From Pictodentalium vernedei (Eukaryota; Mollusca; Scaphopoda; Dentaliida; Dentaliidae): DNA of 64,000 bases. Both the position numbers and the translations under genes were made by a program. Location of the stretch: NCBI GenBank assembly GCA_031216915.1, contig CM062290.1, positions 165,435,453-165,499,452 on the forward strand. Reading direction: 5' to 3'. Each line of letters starts with the position of its first letter. Position 1 is the first letter of the stretch. Positions 26,401 through 38,400 of the stretch are shown one piece after another. A model generated the notes under the pieces. The model had not been told where the DNA came from. It was given only the letters and a program-made list of their open reading frames with translations, and ran no database searches.

Positions 26401-29400
26401 ATCTCAACAGAATGGGATGTTGGCTTTGTATTAGGGCTGCACGGTAATTCGGTATTTTACCGAAACTCTGTATTTTTTTTTTATACCGAGTAAATACCGA
26501 GCAATTTTCAACTCAACCAGTATATGGCTTGCATGGTATTATCTTTATTCGAGTACATCCTGGCAAAATGTATTCCGTGTAAACTCGATTAGCATTTCTG
26601 CCACTAACAATGGAAAAGCCATACTGGTGTTTTATTAGCTGCAAGCGAAGTTAATTGAAATTAAAGTTCAACAATGAATTTCTGTTTCTTGAAATAAAAT
26701 AAAGTGGCTCTTGTTTTCTTTATGTCTTATTTACTGAGTAATGTGAGCTTACTGGTGTGACACTGATACTGTATAAATACCCACTGCCCCGTGTGTAAAT
26801 TCACATTTCAAATCTTTGAAAATAATCATGGAACTTGTTTCAAAAACTAATACCACCTTGGCAGTCTAAACGTTTTTTGGCTTTGAGTCAGATGGAAACT
26901 CCAAATCCAAGGACGACTCACAAGCAATTTGTCACTTATGTGAGAAATAATTGTTTCGAAATGCGGTAATACGTCAAATTTAATCTCGCATTTGAAAACT
27001 CACCCACCCATCAGCTTACAGTAAACTGGAGACAAAAAAAAAGAGAAGAGAAACAGACACTGCTCAGAAAACACCAACCAAGCAACCAACCATTATAGCT
27101 GCCATTAAAAGCTTGGCGATTATCCATTTATTTATCAAGGGATATTATCCACCTCACGTGTATATCACATGCTTGCTGCTATTGTTCACAATGCTTGAGG
27201 ATATCTGAACGGATAATTCAGAATTTCACCTGTTATAACTTCCTGATGAAATGACCGAAGTTTTTTTGTAATGAGCATTTTACCAACAATCGTTTTTTAA
27301 CTCTTTTGCTGGAGTGAAGAAATTCATAACAGCGAAATAGTTAAACAAGAGGCCCCAGAGGGCCTGAGGGTGCTCACCTGACATGGTAGCCTAAATATCA
27401 ACCCAGAGAATTGATTTCAACAAGTTGCATCTGCTCCTCCTAAGAAAAGCTTATACCAAATATCCAAAGATTCTGACCAGTGGATCTAAAAAAAAAAGGA
27501 TTTTTAGAGAATATTCCCCATACTGAATCCCACAGGGAGCCCATATATGAACCCAGGGACTTGGCTTTAACAAACTTGAATCTCCCCCCCCCCCCCTAAG
27601 GATGCTGCACACAAAATATCAAAACATTCCGACTGATTGATCTGAAGAAGAAGATTTTTAAAGAAAATTCCTCATTTTGAACTAAGTTACAATTTGAGCT
27701 CCCACAGTGAGTCCAAATATGGACCTAGGGGCATGACTTGAACAAACTTGAATCTCACCCCCCTAAGGATGCTGCATACCAAATATCAAAACATTCCGAC
27801 TGCTGGATCTGAAGAAGAAGATTTTTAAAGAAAATTCCTCATTTTGAACTAAGTTATCATTCGGTCTCCCACAGTGAGCCCAAATATGGACCTAGGGACA
27901 TGGCTCGAACAAACTTGGATCTCACCCCCCTAAGGATGGTACATACGAAATATCAAAACATTCCGACAGCTGGATCTGATGAAGATTTTTAAAGAAAATT
28001 CCTCATTTTGAACTAAGTTATAATTCGGGCTACCACAGTGAGCCCAAATATGAACCCTGGGACTTGAAATGCACTAAGTTCGAATTCGAGCTTCTATAGT
28101 GAGCCCAAATATGAATCTAGGGAGCCGATTTGAACAAACTTGAATCAGACCCACCCCACAATGTTGCATACCAAATATCAAAAGATTCTGAATGCTGGAT
28201 CTGGAGAAGATTTTTTAAGAAATTTGCCTGAAATGCATTAAGTTCGAAATAGGGCTCCTATACTGAGCCCAAATATCAACCCAAGGGGCCGATTTGAACA
28301 AACTTGAATCATATCCATCCTACAATGTTGCATACCAAATATCAAAAGATTCTGCCTGCTGGATCTGGAGAAGAAGATTTTTTAATGTTTTCCCATCGCC
28401 TACAGTGTTAAAAAGTGCTGACTCAGCACTTTATTCAAAGTCCTGAAAAAAGTACCTTGTGATCAAACCGATAGGGATTTTTTTAACCATTCTATTCTAC
28501 TGGATAAAAGTAAGCTTTATACAAAATAAGAATTCTCTGTGCCGTGTAGTTTTGGAGATATGGCAGTTTTAAGGTTTTTTACTATTTTCAGCTCCCGAGG
28601 TTCCCACGGGGCAATGAGAAAAAAAAATTTTGCTTCAATCAACTACTTATGACCCATTATCATCTCATATCAAATTTGGTTCAAATCGACCTCAAGGTTC
28701 TGAAAATAGAAATTTCGGGCGTGGCCAAAATTTTTGCCTATCCCATAATGAAGGCAAATAATGCCCGACAAACTTCTCTTGAACAAACTTGATTCTAAAC
28801 CTCAAAAGGACTCTGTATACCACATATCAAGTCTCTGCTACTGGTGGTTCATTAGAAGAAGATTTTCAAAAAAATTGGCCATTTTTTCCCCACCCCTCTG
28901 GCACTGCCAAAACCTAATTTGCATAAAAATCAAAATGCCCCTATATAACCACTACTTACATGAAATTTAATTAAAATGTGGCCAGTGGTTTAGGAGAAAG
29001 AGGCTCAAACACCACCTTCATGCGGGATGACGGACGACGGACGACAGACGACGGACGAAGAGTGATAAGAAAAGCTCACCCTGACTTACAGTCAGGTGAG
29101 CTAAAAATACATTGTCTGTAAAATGCTTGTTGTAAAAACAACATTCGTTCTTCGTCAAAGAAACTTGATCTAAAGAGATATATCACCCCTACTTCAAAAT
29201 TCCCCCTCTTATATATTTAATATACATCTGTAGATTACCTATATAAGAAAGGGTATTTCGAAGTAGGTGTGATATATCTCTTCAGATCAGGTTTCCAGAT
29301 GCCTGTGATTGAAGTTCCCCTGTGCAGCTGTCCCAGAATGTAAAGCCGATGACGCTCATGGTATTTAGTCATATTTTATTTTATACCGTACTCGGTATTG

Positions 29401-32400
29401 AAAAATCATATAATGTGCAGCCCTACTTTGTATACTGTAGTTTGTCAGAATATATATTCATCATGTATCGTTCTCCCTACCTTAGTCATGTTGAATGATT
29501 AACCACTCGCCTTGATTTTATTTTGGGTGAATGTTCATTCTGTTTGCCTCAAATTTTGTGCTTCTAAAATCAAATCCCACAAATGATTATTGCAAGGAAT
29601 ACAATGAAAATCTACTTTGATTTTTGCAAAATGCTCATTTGATTCTCATCTGATTCTAAAAGTGACCTTGAAGGTCCAGAGAATTCTTATTTTTTGCTCC
29701 TTCATAATATGTTAAGAACACCTGGACTTGGCATTGGTGTCTTGTGAAGTCTTGGTTGTGTCTTGTTAAGTCTTCGCTGGCCATATAGGCAGCCAAGACT
29801 GCACTGGAAACCACTGCCAAGGTACTTAAACTTCCATCACCAAGACAATCAAAAGCCTGCATGTTAAAACATGTTCTACATGTAAGACAAGAAAGTGCAC
29901 CAATCCTTAACAAGATCCACTGGTGTTAAATTCTAGTAAATCAGGCCTCGACCATTCAGACAAACGATCGTTCCGTTCCCCTAGAGGTTATGTAAACAAA
30001 AATTGAAGTGAACAGACTATCAGTTAACCAAAAGGATCCATCAGTTAACCAACTTTTTACGATCGGCATATTAGATGCCTGAACAGAAAGCAGTACACAT
30101 ACAAATATTAAATTTGTGCTTAGTATTCAGCTGTAAGCAGAGTCCAAACATGGCCTGAATGTCCGTAATATAATTTTTTGGTTTGGTACGTCCTTGAAAA
30201 GACGTACCAAACCAAAAAAGTATATTACAGACTTTCAGGCCATGTTTTGACTACTGTAAGCATAATTAGAAAGATGTTACAGTTTATGGAAAATGAAATG
30301 CACTGCAGCCTGATGTATGATGGGGCCAGAGCCAAATCAATTCTGGACCTATTCACCTCTATATGCAAGGCTGCCAATAGAAGATTCACAACTCTTATAT
30401 GCAATGCTGCCAACAGAAGAGGCACAACTCTATATTTCTAGTGATTGCATATTTCTGTTTCGTTGATATTTTTATAATCAGAAGTCATCACATGTTGCCA
30501 ACAGAAGGGACATAACTACATTTCCCTCCCAAACCCTCCCATCAGCGCAGGCCTATGGCTTTCGGGATATGCCTGTGGCAAATCGTGTTTGGATCTTTGG
30601 TTAACCAACAGATTAATGAAACAAATTTACTTAACCTTCAGAATAGATTAATGAACAACTAAATGGGTAACCTGTTAATGGGTTAACCAAAATATGGAAT
30701 TGTCAAGGCCTGTAAATATATAAATAGAGGTTTGTAGATTACTGTTGAATATTTACTGGTTGAACTCAACAGACATGGGTTATTTATTTATTTGATTATT
30801 GGAGTTAAACGACACTTTCAACAGCCAGGGTCACCTCATGTCGTACAGTTTTACGGGTGGAGGAAGCCTGAGTACCACAGTGCCACCAGGCCTCCACGTG
30901 GGCAATCAGGTTAAAGTGCCTTGCCAAGGACACAATGCAGTTACCGCCGACAGGGATCGAACTGTGGATCTCTCGGTTTGAAGTTCAATGCCATAAACAC
31001 TAAGCCACCATGCTCCTAATGGATCAGGGTATAACGGAATTGGCAAATTCAAAAATAAGAACAGAAAATTCACTTTCGCAGCATGAGTTTGCAAGAATCA
31101 AAACAAATTTTTGTGAATTGGGACAAATTTTAAAGCCAAGGATAACAATCTAATCAAGAAAGAGACAACTTTTGCAATCAGAGAACTGTAATATAATTTG
31201 TAAATTAAATGAGACTTATCTGTAAGTAGAAGTTGGATTGTAATTCCATCACATACAACAGGAACGTAGGTATCACTTGAGATTGTAATCCAATCCTTGC
31301 AGCCAGTCTTTAAAGAATGAAGGCACCCAGGATCATGTACCACAAAGGTGGAATATGTAGCCCACGGGTGGGCAAGTGATACCTACGTTCCTCTTGCATG
31401 TGATGGAATTTCAATCCAACTTCTACTTAAGGTAAGTCTCGTTTAATTTACGAATTCCATCACATACAATCCACTACAGTATCACTTGAGGCTTTAAAGA
31501 AGGATGCATTCAGAAAGTGAAGAGCCGAGTAGGAACAAGGCTTGAAGTTTTAAAATCCATAATGACACTCTCCTCCTCAGAAACAGAAGTTATTTCCACC
31601 TGCCATCTCCATCTTTTTGTTGATTGCGGTGCCCTACCTCAGCCGCGGAAGCACCGCAATCAACAAAAAGATGGAGACAGCAGGTGGAAATAACTTCTGT
31701 TTCTGAGGAGTGCCACTGGCAGTTTGCCCGGCACTGGTAGTTTTTTAAATAGGAGCTATTGCCATGTGATGAATGGTATTTGGGCTGTCCAGTAGAATGA
31801 GTGGTAATTTGCCACGGTAGAATGAGTCGTCGTAATTTGCCATTGGAGACAAGGAACTTCAGAGATGTCCTTGATGCACTTGGAAACGTCATCACCAACC
31901 AAAAAGTTTGAGCCACGGAGGCTTTCATCTTGAGAACAAATACTGTGGTAGCGGTGGTTGAGATATGGACGAATTAAATTGCGTCTCCAGGCATTCAGAC
32001 AGTTATTTGCTTCAGGTGACAGTGAAATCGAATCGAAAACTCTCCCTGGTCCAGGGGGGGGTCAGGAAAAAATTTGCAGACACTAGGCCCGAAAAAAAAA
32101 TTTCCACCCCTAAGGGACCCACCACCCCCCCTCTGCATATTTTTTCCACCGACAGTTCAGGGACCCACCCCCAATTCCACAAAAACTGTTATGGATAGTC
32201 AGGATTTCAGTCATATTTGTTCCATTTCATACTTTCAACTTGCTTCCACATTTTTTAACAGTCTTATTCAAGGGAATTAACTCCATTAGAACAAAATTGG
32301 AAGTTTCAGAGTTATGTTTCGAGTCACAATTTTGTCTCCAGTGATGAGAAAACAACAAACACATTATATGTAACTTGTCCTCAGAAAAAGGTATCAACAT

Positions 32401-35400
32401 AGTGTTCCACTTTAAGAACAGATGTCTTTTAATGAAAAGTTTGTTATGTTTTTTTTTGGTAGGAAGTGGGCATCCCTAAATTCGTGCTACTGCTAGGCCC
32501 CCATGATGATGCTCCTCAGCTTTATGAGAACATACAAGTGAGTGAAGTGACATGCACTCATGTTGAAATGAACCAAGTTGAATCAACCAAGTTGAATGAT
32601 CAAACCACAGTATGAACACTGGTACTAATATGAACTGAACAGGGGCGGATCCAGGATTTTGAAATAGAGGGGGCGCCATCCAATGACCTAATATTGGGTT
32701 TATTGGTTGCCTTAGGTTACTAGACAGGCAAACATTGATTTTGAGCTTTGTGGGCCATACATCCTGTAAAGCATGTGCAGTCAGTACATATCAACTGACC
32801 CAAATGGAATGATCATTCATAAACAAAGAGAGGGACCCGCAGCAAAATTGGTAATCAATCATCATCCGCAAGATGCCGGTCAGGTTGTATCCAAGATAAA
32901 TTTTGATTATTCAAGATCTCAACCCCCCAAAAACCAAATTTATCATTCTAAATGGGCTAGAATGCATCCAGATACAGGCTAAAATGGTTTTGTAAGCTCA
33001 ATCTATTGCAAAAATGTGTTTTTTTGGCTGGAGGAAAAAATTTGCAAATTGTCTAATTTACGTGTTTTTTCCAGCCTCAGGGTACCCACCTACACCGGCC
33101 TAGTGTTTGGAATTTTTCTGCAGACCCCCCCCCCCCCCCCCCTGCCTGGTCAGGAAAAAGAATATCACTTGCAGCTGATATGTATCTGTGAAGTTACCCT
33201 GTTTGGGCATCGCTCTTTCACTGCCGACAGGGGTGCCTTTCTTGGGCAGGACAGCCTTCATGGCATTAGTACTATGTGCCAACAGGGGTAGCTGTTTTAT
33301 ACATGGCCATCTGTAATGCAGTAGAGTCAGTCCCTTTTTGGGACAAGGCACTCGAAGGGCAAGAACCACATCGGGCAGGAGATGTTTCCAAGTCAGAATC
33401 AGACTCAAATGATGATGATGCTGAATCCGATATTTCAGCTGAGTGAAGAGATGTATATGCATCTTGTGGCTCTATAATGTGAGTCAGGCCGGGAGAGAAA
33501 ATCTGCAAGTTCCAAACCAGAAACATGGAGGTCCACAATGATGGTGTCGTCCAAAGTAGATAAAGTGGAATAGTGATAACAGTAGAAGTGTCAATCCAGA
33601 AGCTGATGCAAAGAACACAAAGCACAAGAAAACACAGCTGGCTAATATGAAGGAAGAGATCACACTGGCTGCTAGGATTGGATTACAATCTCAAGTGATA
33701 TTGTAGTGGGTTGTATGTGATGGAATCATATATAAGCAAGCATATAAAAAATACAAATACTTCATACTTACTCAGTCAGGAGATATGCTCCCTGTAATGG
33801 CCCATCAATCTCTTCTTTAGTCAACTTCTTACATTCAGCTACTGCTGTCTCAAATGTATTTCCCTGAAGAAGACATTAGAGAAGAACACTAGTAGAGTGT
33901 ACATAGGGCTACACGGTATTCAAATTTCAATACCGGTATCGGTATTGAAAAAAATACCGTGATGTACCGGTATATTTTAGACTAGTTCAGGAGGTGAAAA
34001 ACTCAGGCGATGTTCTGGGGAACTAAGTTCGTAAACAATTGACAACACAGTTATATTTGGGCTATTAAGGGGCTATGAAAGTAATGGAATTTTGTTTATT
34101 TTGAAAATTCTCACCTGTGATATTCCTTCAATTCAAATTAAATATACACAAAATGTACATCAAAATGAAGATTGAGATGTGTAGAACACTAAACACATGT
34201 GTAATCAACTCATCACTGGTTCCTGGAAGTCTGCTACCGTATTCATACCACAACTGATAATTTAATAATATTTCAGGAGAACAACTTGTGGCCAAATGCG
34301 CTTTACATATCCAAAAACAAAGCTAGGGTATCAAAATTCTTTAAAACACAGCGACAGAGCTGTATGGGGTAAATTCCAAAACTTTAGCTTTTGTTTTCAT
34401 ATGAATTTACTTTCCATTTCTGGTCGACGTCATCGGATGGAAAAAGCAATTATATACAACACCATCTAAAATCAAATAATGAGAAAGAGACTGCACAGTT
34501 GCCATATTCAATGCAAGGTATCATGATACCTGTTGAAATTTCTTAGAATTACGATTTTGTTTTTCGATGGAAATTTGTGGTATCGAGTGATTTGCACATG
34601 TCTGTCGAGCATGGAAACCATCTTCAATAAAAAATGCAGACAGTGTTGTCCTTTTCTAAAATGCAGTCCTATCGCTGCACTCGAAAGTGTTTTGAATGCT
34701 TAGCTTTGTTATTGAATATCTAAAGCACATTCGGCCACAAGTTGTTCTTGCGAAATATTATTTTATTATCAGTTCTGGTACGAATATGATAGCAGACTTC
34801 CAGGAACCAGTGGTGCCTGCTGTCAACTCTATGAGTTGATTACATATGTGTTTCGTGTTCTGTACATCCCAACCTTCATTCTGATGTATAATTTGTGTAT
34901 ATTTATTCTGAATTTAAGGAATATCAGAGGTGAGAATTTCAAAACAAACAAAATTCCATTACTTATATAGCCCCTTAACAATTGAATAAAATTTACTGTG
35001 CTTGGAACCTTATGTTCACCTGAAACCAATATCTTTAAGAAAGCAGTTTTTTACAAACATGCACAAAGTTATTTTATTTTGATTTAAGATCACATCACAG
35101 ACAGCTCAGACATGAGGGAAAACCATAAAGTGCCATGAGTTTCTGTTCAAAAGAATATCCCACAATTCATCACTGTAGCTGACTGTAGTGTTTATTTTTC
35201 TATTGTTCATGAATATTAATTACATGTAATACAGCTCAGCTGTTTTATGGAGTGTGTGCATTACGCACGCTGCATTTTCCTCTCCGTTGTTTGGTTCTTC
35301 TTATGACCTATTGTATTTTAAGTGTTGATAGATATGGTCAGTGGTGTGTTTGTGTTAGAAATTAATGTTCATGTGAGCGGCAATTATTAATGTCTAAATG

Positions 35401-38400
35401 GATTATTTTTGTGCAGGCTTCCCTTTCCTTTTGTTTCTGTTTCTCTACCATGTATGTTCCTACCCCCCAAAACTTCATCTGATGTGATCTGTGGTTAGCT
35501 CCAAAAAATATTAGAAATTACAAAAAAAATAGTTAAGTTTTAGATGGCTGGTTGTCATTTTAACCCTTTCGCTGCTATAGGTCCGTACTGAGTACAGACA
35601 TAAAATTTGATTCCCGGTGCAACATGTCCACACAGATAACATCAAAACGCCGCACAGTGGTATTCTCAATATAACGCACTTGGTGACACATGTAAGAGGC
35701 CGACAATGTGACGTCAGATATTTTTTCAAGTAATTTCCGTCATTTTTATGGAAATACCCGGGTGAACGCATGTGAAATTTCCAATGAGAGTTACTTTTCC
35801 TGATGTTCTTGAGTGCAAACATGTCGATGTCGAAAAGATTGTACACAACCGAAGAAGTTGTTGCAGAATTGTATGCAGACAATTATAGTAATACTGGTGA
35901 ATTAGATAGTTCAAGTGACTTTAGCGACTCTGATTAATCTGAGGGGAGTTCCGATGCGACCGTTGTGGGCCTGGACTATGCTATTATCCATGTTTCGGGT
36001 TATACCACACCACAATTAAGTATTGGAACTAAACATTGGACTCCAAACATGTTCAAATATGTTCTAGCAGATGAAAATTACAAATTATTTTACGTCTCTG
36101 ATCTTTTTCATTTTTTAACATATTTTTCCATTTTCCCCATATATGGCTCAGAACAGGAAATTAAAAACTTGCACAGCAGCGAAGGGGTTAAAACTGGGAC
36201 AAAAAGTGACAGGGACATCAAAGCCATGTCTTCAATGCCATTTTACAACTTATTAATATTCATACATATAAGTTGAAAGTTCACAATGACAGTGGAGATG
36301 GAAATGTTGATTAACTTGGCTTCAGGTTTTATCTGTTTTTGAGAGGAATAGAATAATAAAATAAACAATTCCAATGATTTTGTGAGTAAATTTATTATCT
36401 ACAGGGGGAAACGCGAGATTGTATACACAAATGTGTCAAAGTGTTCATTCCCTGAATTTGACGCACTCCCGAATAATATTCAACTTTCAGTTTCAAATTG
36501 TTGATACATGTATACTTACTTGTAACTTACAGTTCGTGGAGAGTGAATTGTAACTAAATCACCCGCAGAGTGGAGTTATCACCCAAGCTATAACTTTGGA
36601 ATTTTGTACATATCGACAAAAAACACAAGCAATATTTCAGCCAATGGACCTCCGGGTTTAACCCAGAGGGCCATTGGCTGAAACTTTGCTGGAGCTGGTT
36701 ATGCTTTGCAACAAATTTGCAATTATTGCTCAGGTGGAATCTCCACTCTGTGGGTGATTTAGTGATAATACACTCTCCACGTACTGTACGCAGCTCAAAT
36801 GCACTGCAATCTAAGTTTTCTTATTGATGAAGACTGATTGATGTGTACTTTATCACAGGAGTTGACAGACATGATAGATCACACTGACAGTTTTTTTCCC
36901 TAATAATATATCGACTTCAACTTCGATTAATTTGATCCAATACCGTTTCTTACAATATACTTTTAAAACAATACCGGTATTCATCCGGTATCATTCTCAA
37001 TACTGGTAATTAGCGATCTACCAGTATACCTTGCAGAGCTAAGTGTACACATCTCCATTTATCAAATACATGTTCAACAAGCAAGCTATCGTATCATTCT
37101 CAATACTGGTAATTAGCGATCCACCGGTATACCGTGCAGAGCTAAGTGTACACATCTCCATTTATCAAATACATGTTCAACAAGCAAGCTATCAACTGAA
37201 AACAGAATGTTTTTAATTTTGAAATTCACTTTAAATAACTTTCCACAATCTAGTATAAGTATTTCCATTAGTTCCTTGAATTCGGAACCTTATGTAATTA
37301 GTAACCAACCAATTCTGTGCATTTTTACAGCCTTAGTCAGTGTATATTTTCATGGACATGTTGAGTGTGATATGGCAGCTATCAAGTAATGCCTGGGGTT
37401 AGTCAGTGTATGTTAACTTACACCAACTAACTCACAGGGTTGGCCACTCTTTTCTTTCTAGTTATAAATAAGATATCTTTTTTTTTGACTAACCCTGTGT
37501 ATTGCACAGCCTGTACATTTTCATGTAGTGTGTAATATGGCAGTTATCAATTTTTCATAACCAGAAAAGTGGGACTAGCCCTGTGCAAGGCACAGGGTTA
37601 GTCACACTTTCTGGTTATAAAAATATTTCAGTATTAACTACAGTTAAAACTAGAAGTCCTGTCATGAAATGCGCACAAATAGCAAGTCGATTTGCACATT
37701 AATCAACGCGTTATGACCATAGTAAAGCTATCAAATTCTGTACATATAGCCTGTGCACAAGCAATGTTTCAGCCAATGGCCCTCCGGGTAACCCGGAGGT
37801 CCAGTGGCAGAAACAATGCATGTGTTTGCTATGAGTAACCAGGAGAACCTGCCGTGCTTTGGATGCCATTCGATATGGGAATTGAACGCAATTCCTACGC
37901 GCACTTAAGCTTAGATAAGCGTACAGTTTGTGACAGGACTTCTAGTTTTAACTGTAACCCTGTACAGTAACACCGTAATACTTGGTGTAAATCTCATATA
38001 TAACAACTCTCTACCTAGTGTTATGGTCAAAACCAGCCAGTACTATTCTGAAAAAGTGTTCAAACACAGCTAATGACCCCCTCATTGGAATGGATTGTGG
38101 AAAGAATTTTTTTTTTTTGGGGGGGGGGGGGGGTGAATTCCAGAAATGAAAAAAATATTCTATTTCCAACTGATAGCTTGTTGCACATGTGAGGTGTTAC
38201 TGTCAAATTCAGAATCTGTGATATGCACATGTACATGCATTATATCATAACAACCAGAAATGTTTCTACCCCAAAGCTATCGGGATAGGGTCTGAAGCCC
38301 TCTCCATTGGGAGAATTTGTTCTGTAAGGGTTCAGAATTAGGATTTTATGTGGGCAGGGTATAAATGAAAGTGTCAGTGACACTGTAGCTTAACTTGATT

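Larger units (their letters stand above)
26432..29425 (+). mobile_element. hAT transposon remnant with 8-bp target duplication
   Basis: It begins TAGGGCTGCACGGTA and ends ATGTGCAGCCCTA, flanked by perfect CTTTGTAT copies (26424-26431 and 29426-29433). It carries a decayed BED-finger coding segment near the left end and a nested family A Helitron-like element (27343-29104). Without the nested insertion the element is about 1.2 kb, so most of the transposase is deleted. Confidence 0.9.
31194..33730 (-). mobile_element. Small DIRS-like element, about 2.5 kb
   Basis: Inverted ends attccatcacatacaac...ctcaagtgat pair 31242-31305 with 33663-33726. Inside the left end, 31367-31457 is the reverse complement of the left end plus its outer flank (from about 31194). 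It is followed at 31453-31497 by a second forward copy of the end. This is the same terminal and internal-complementary layout as the large DIRS element. The interior shows no RNase H or recombinase. A minus-strand frame rich in Ser/Asp/Glu (SDSASSSFESDSDLETS, about 33418-33470) may be a gag remnant. It ends 41 bases from exon 2. Confidence 0.62.
33904..37041. mobile_element. hAT element with 8-bp target duplication and several nested insertions
   Basis: It begins TAGGGCTACACGGTATTC and ends GTATACCTTGCAGAGCTA, flanked by AGTGTACA (33896-33903 and 37042-37049). The inner terminal sequence (ataccggtat) matches the hAT MITE at 23202. Nested are a TTAA palindrome (34065-34978), a piggyBac remnant (35560-36191) and a TA-flanked MITE (36530-36786). 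Confidence 0.88.

Noticed and set aside
31590..31928. 112-codon minus frame as a host gene
   Set aside because: It crosses the 60-base-arm hairpin inside the small DIRS-like element and has no splice context or known domain.
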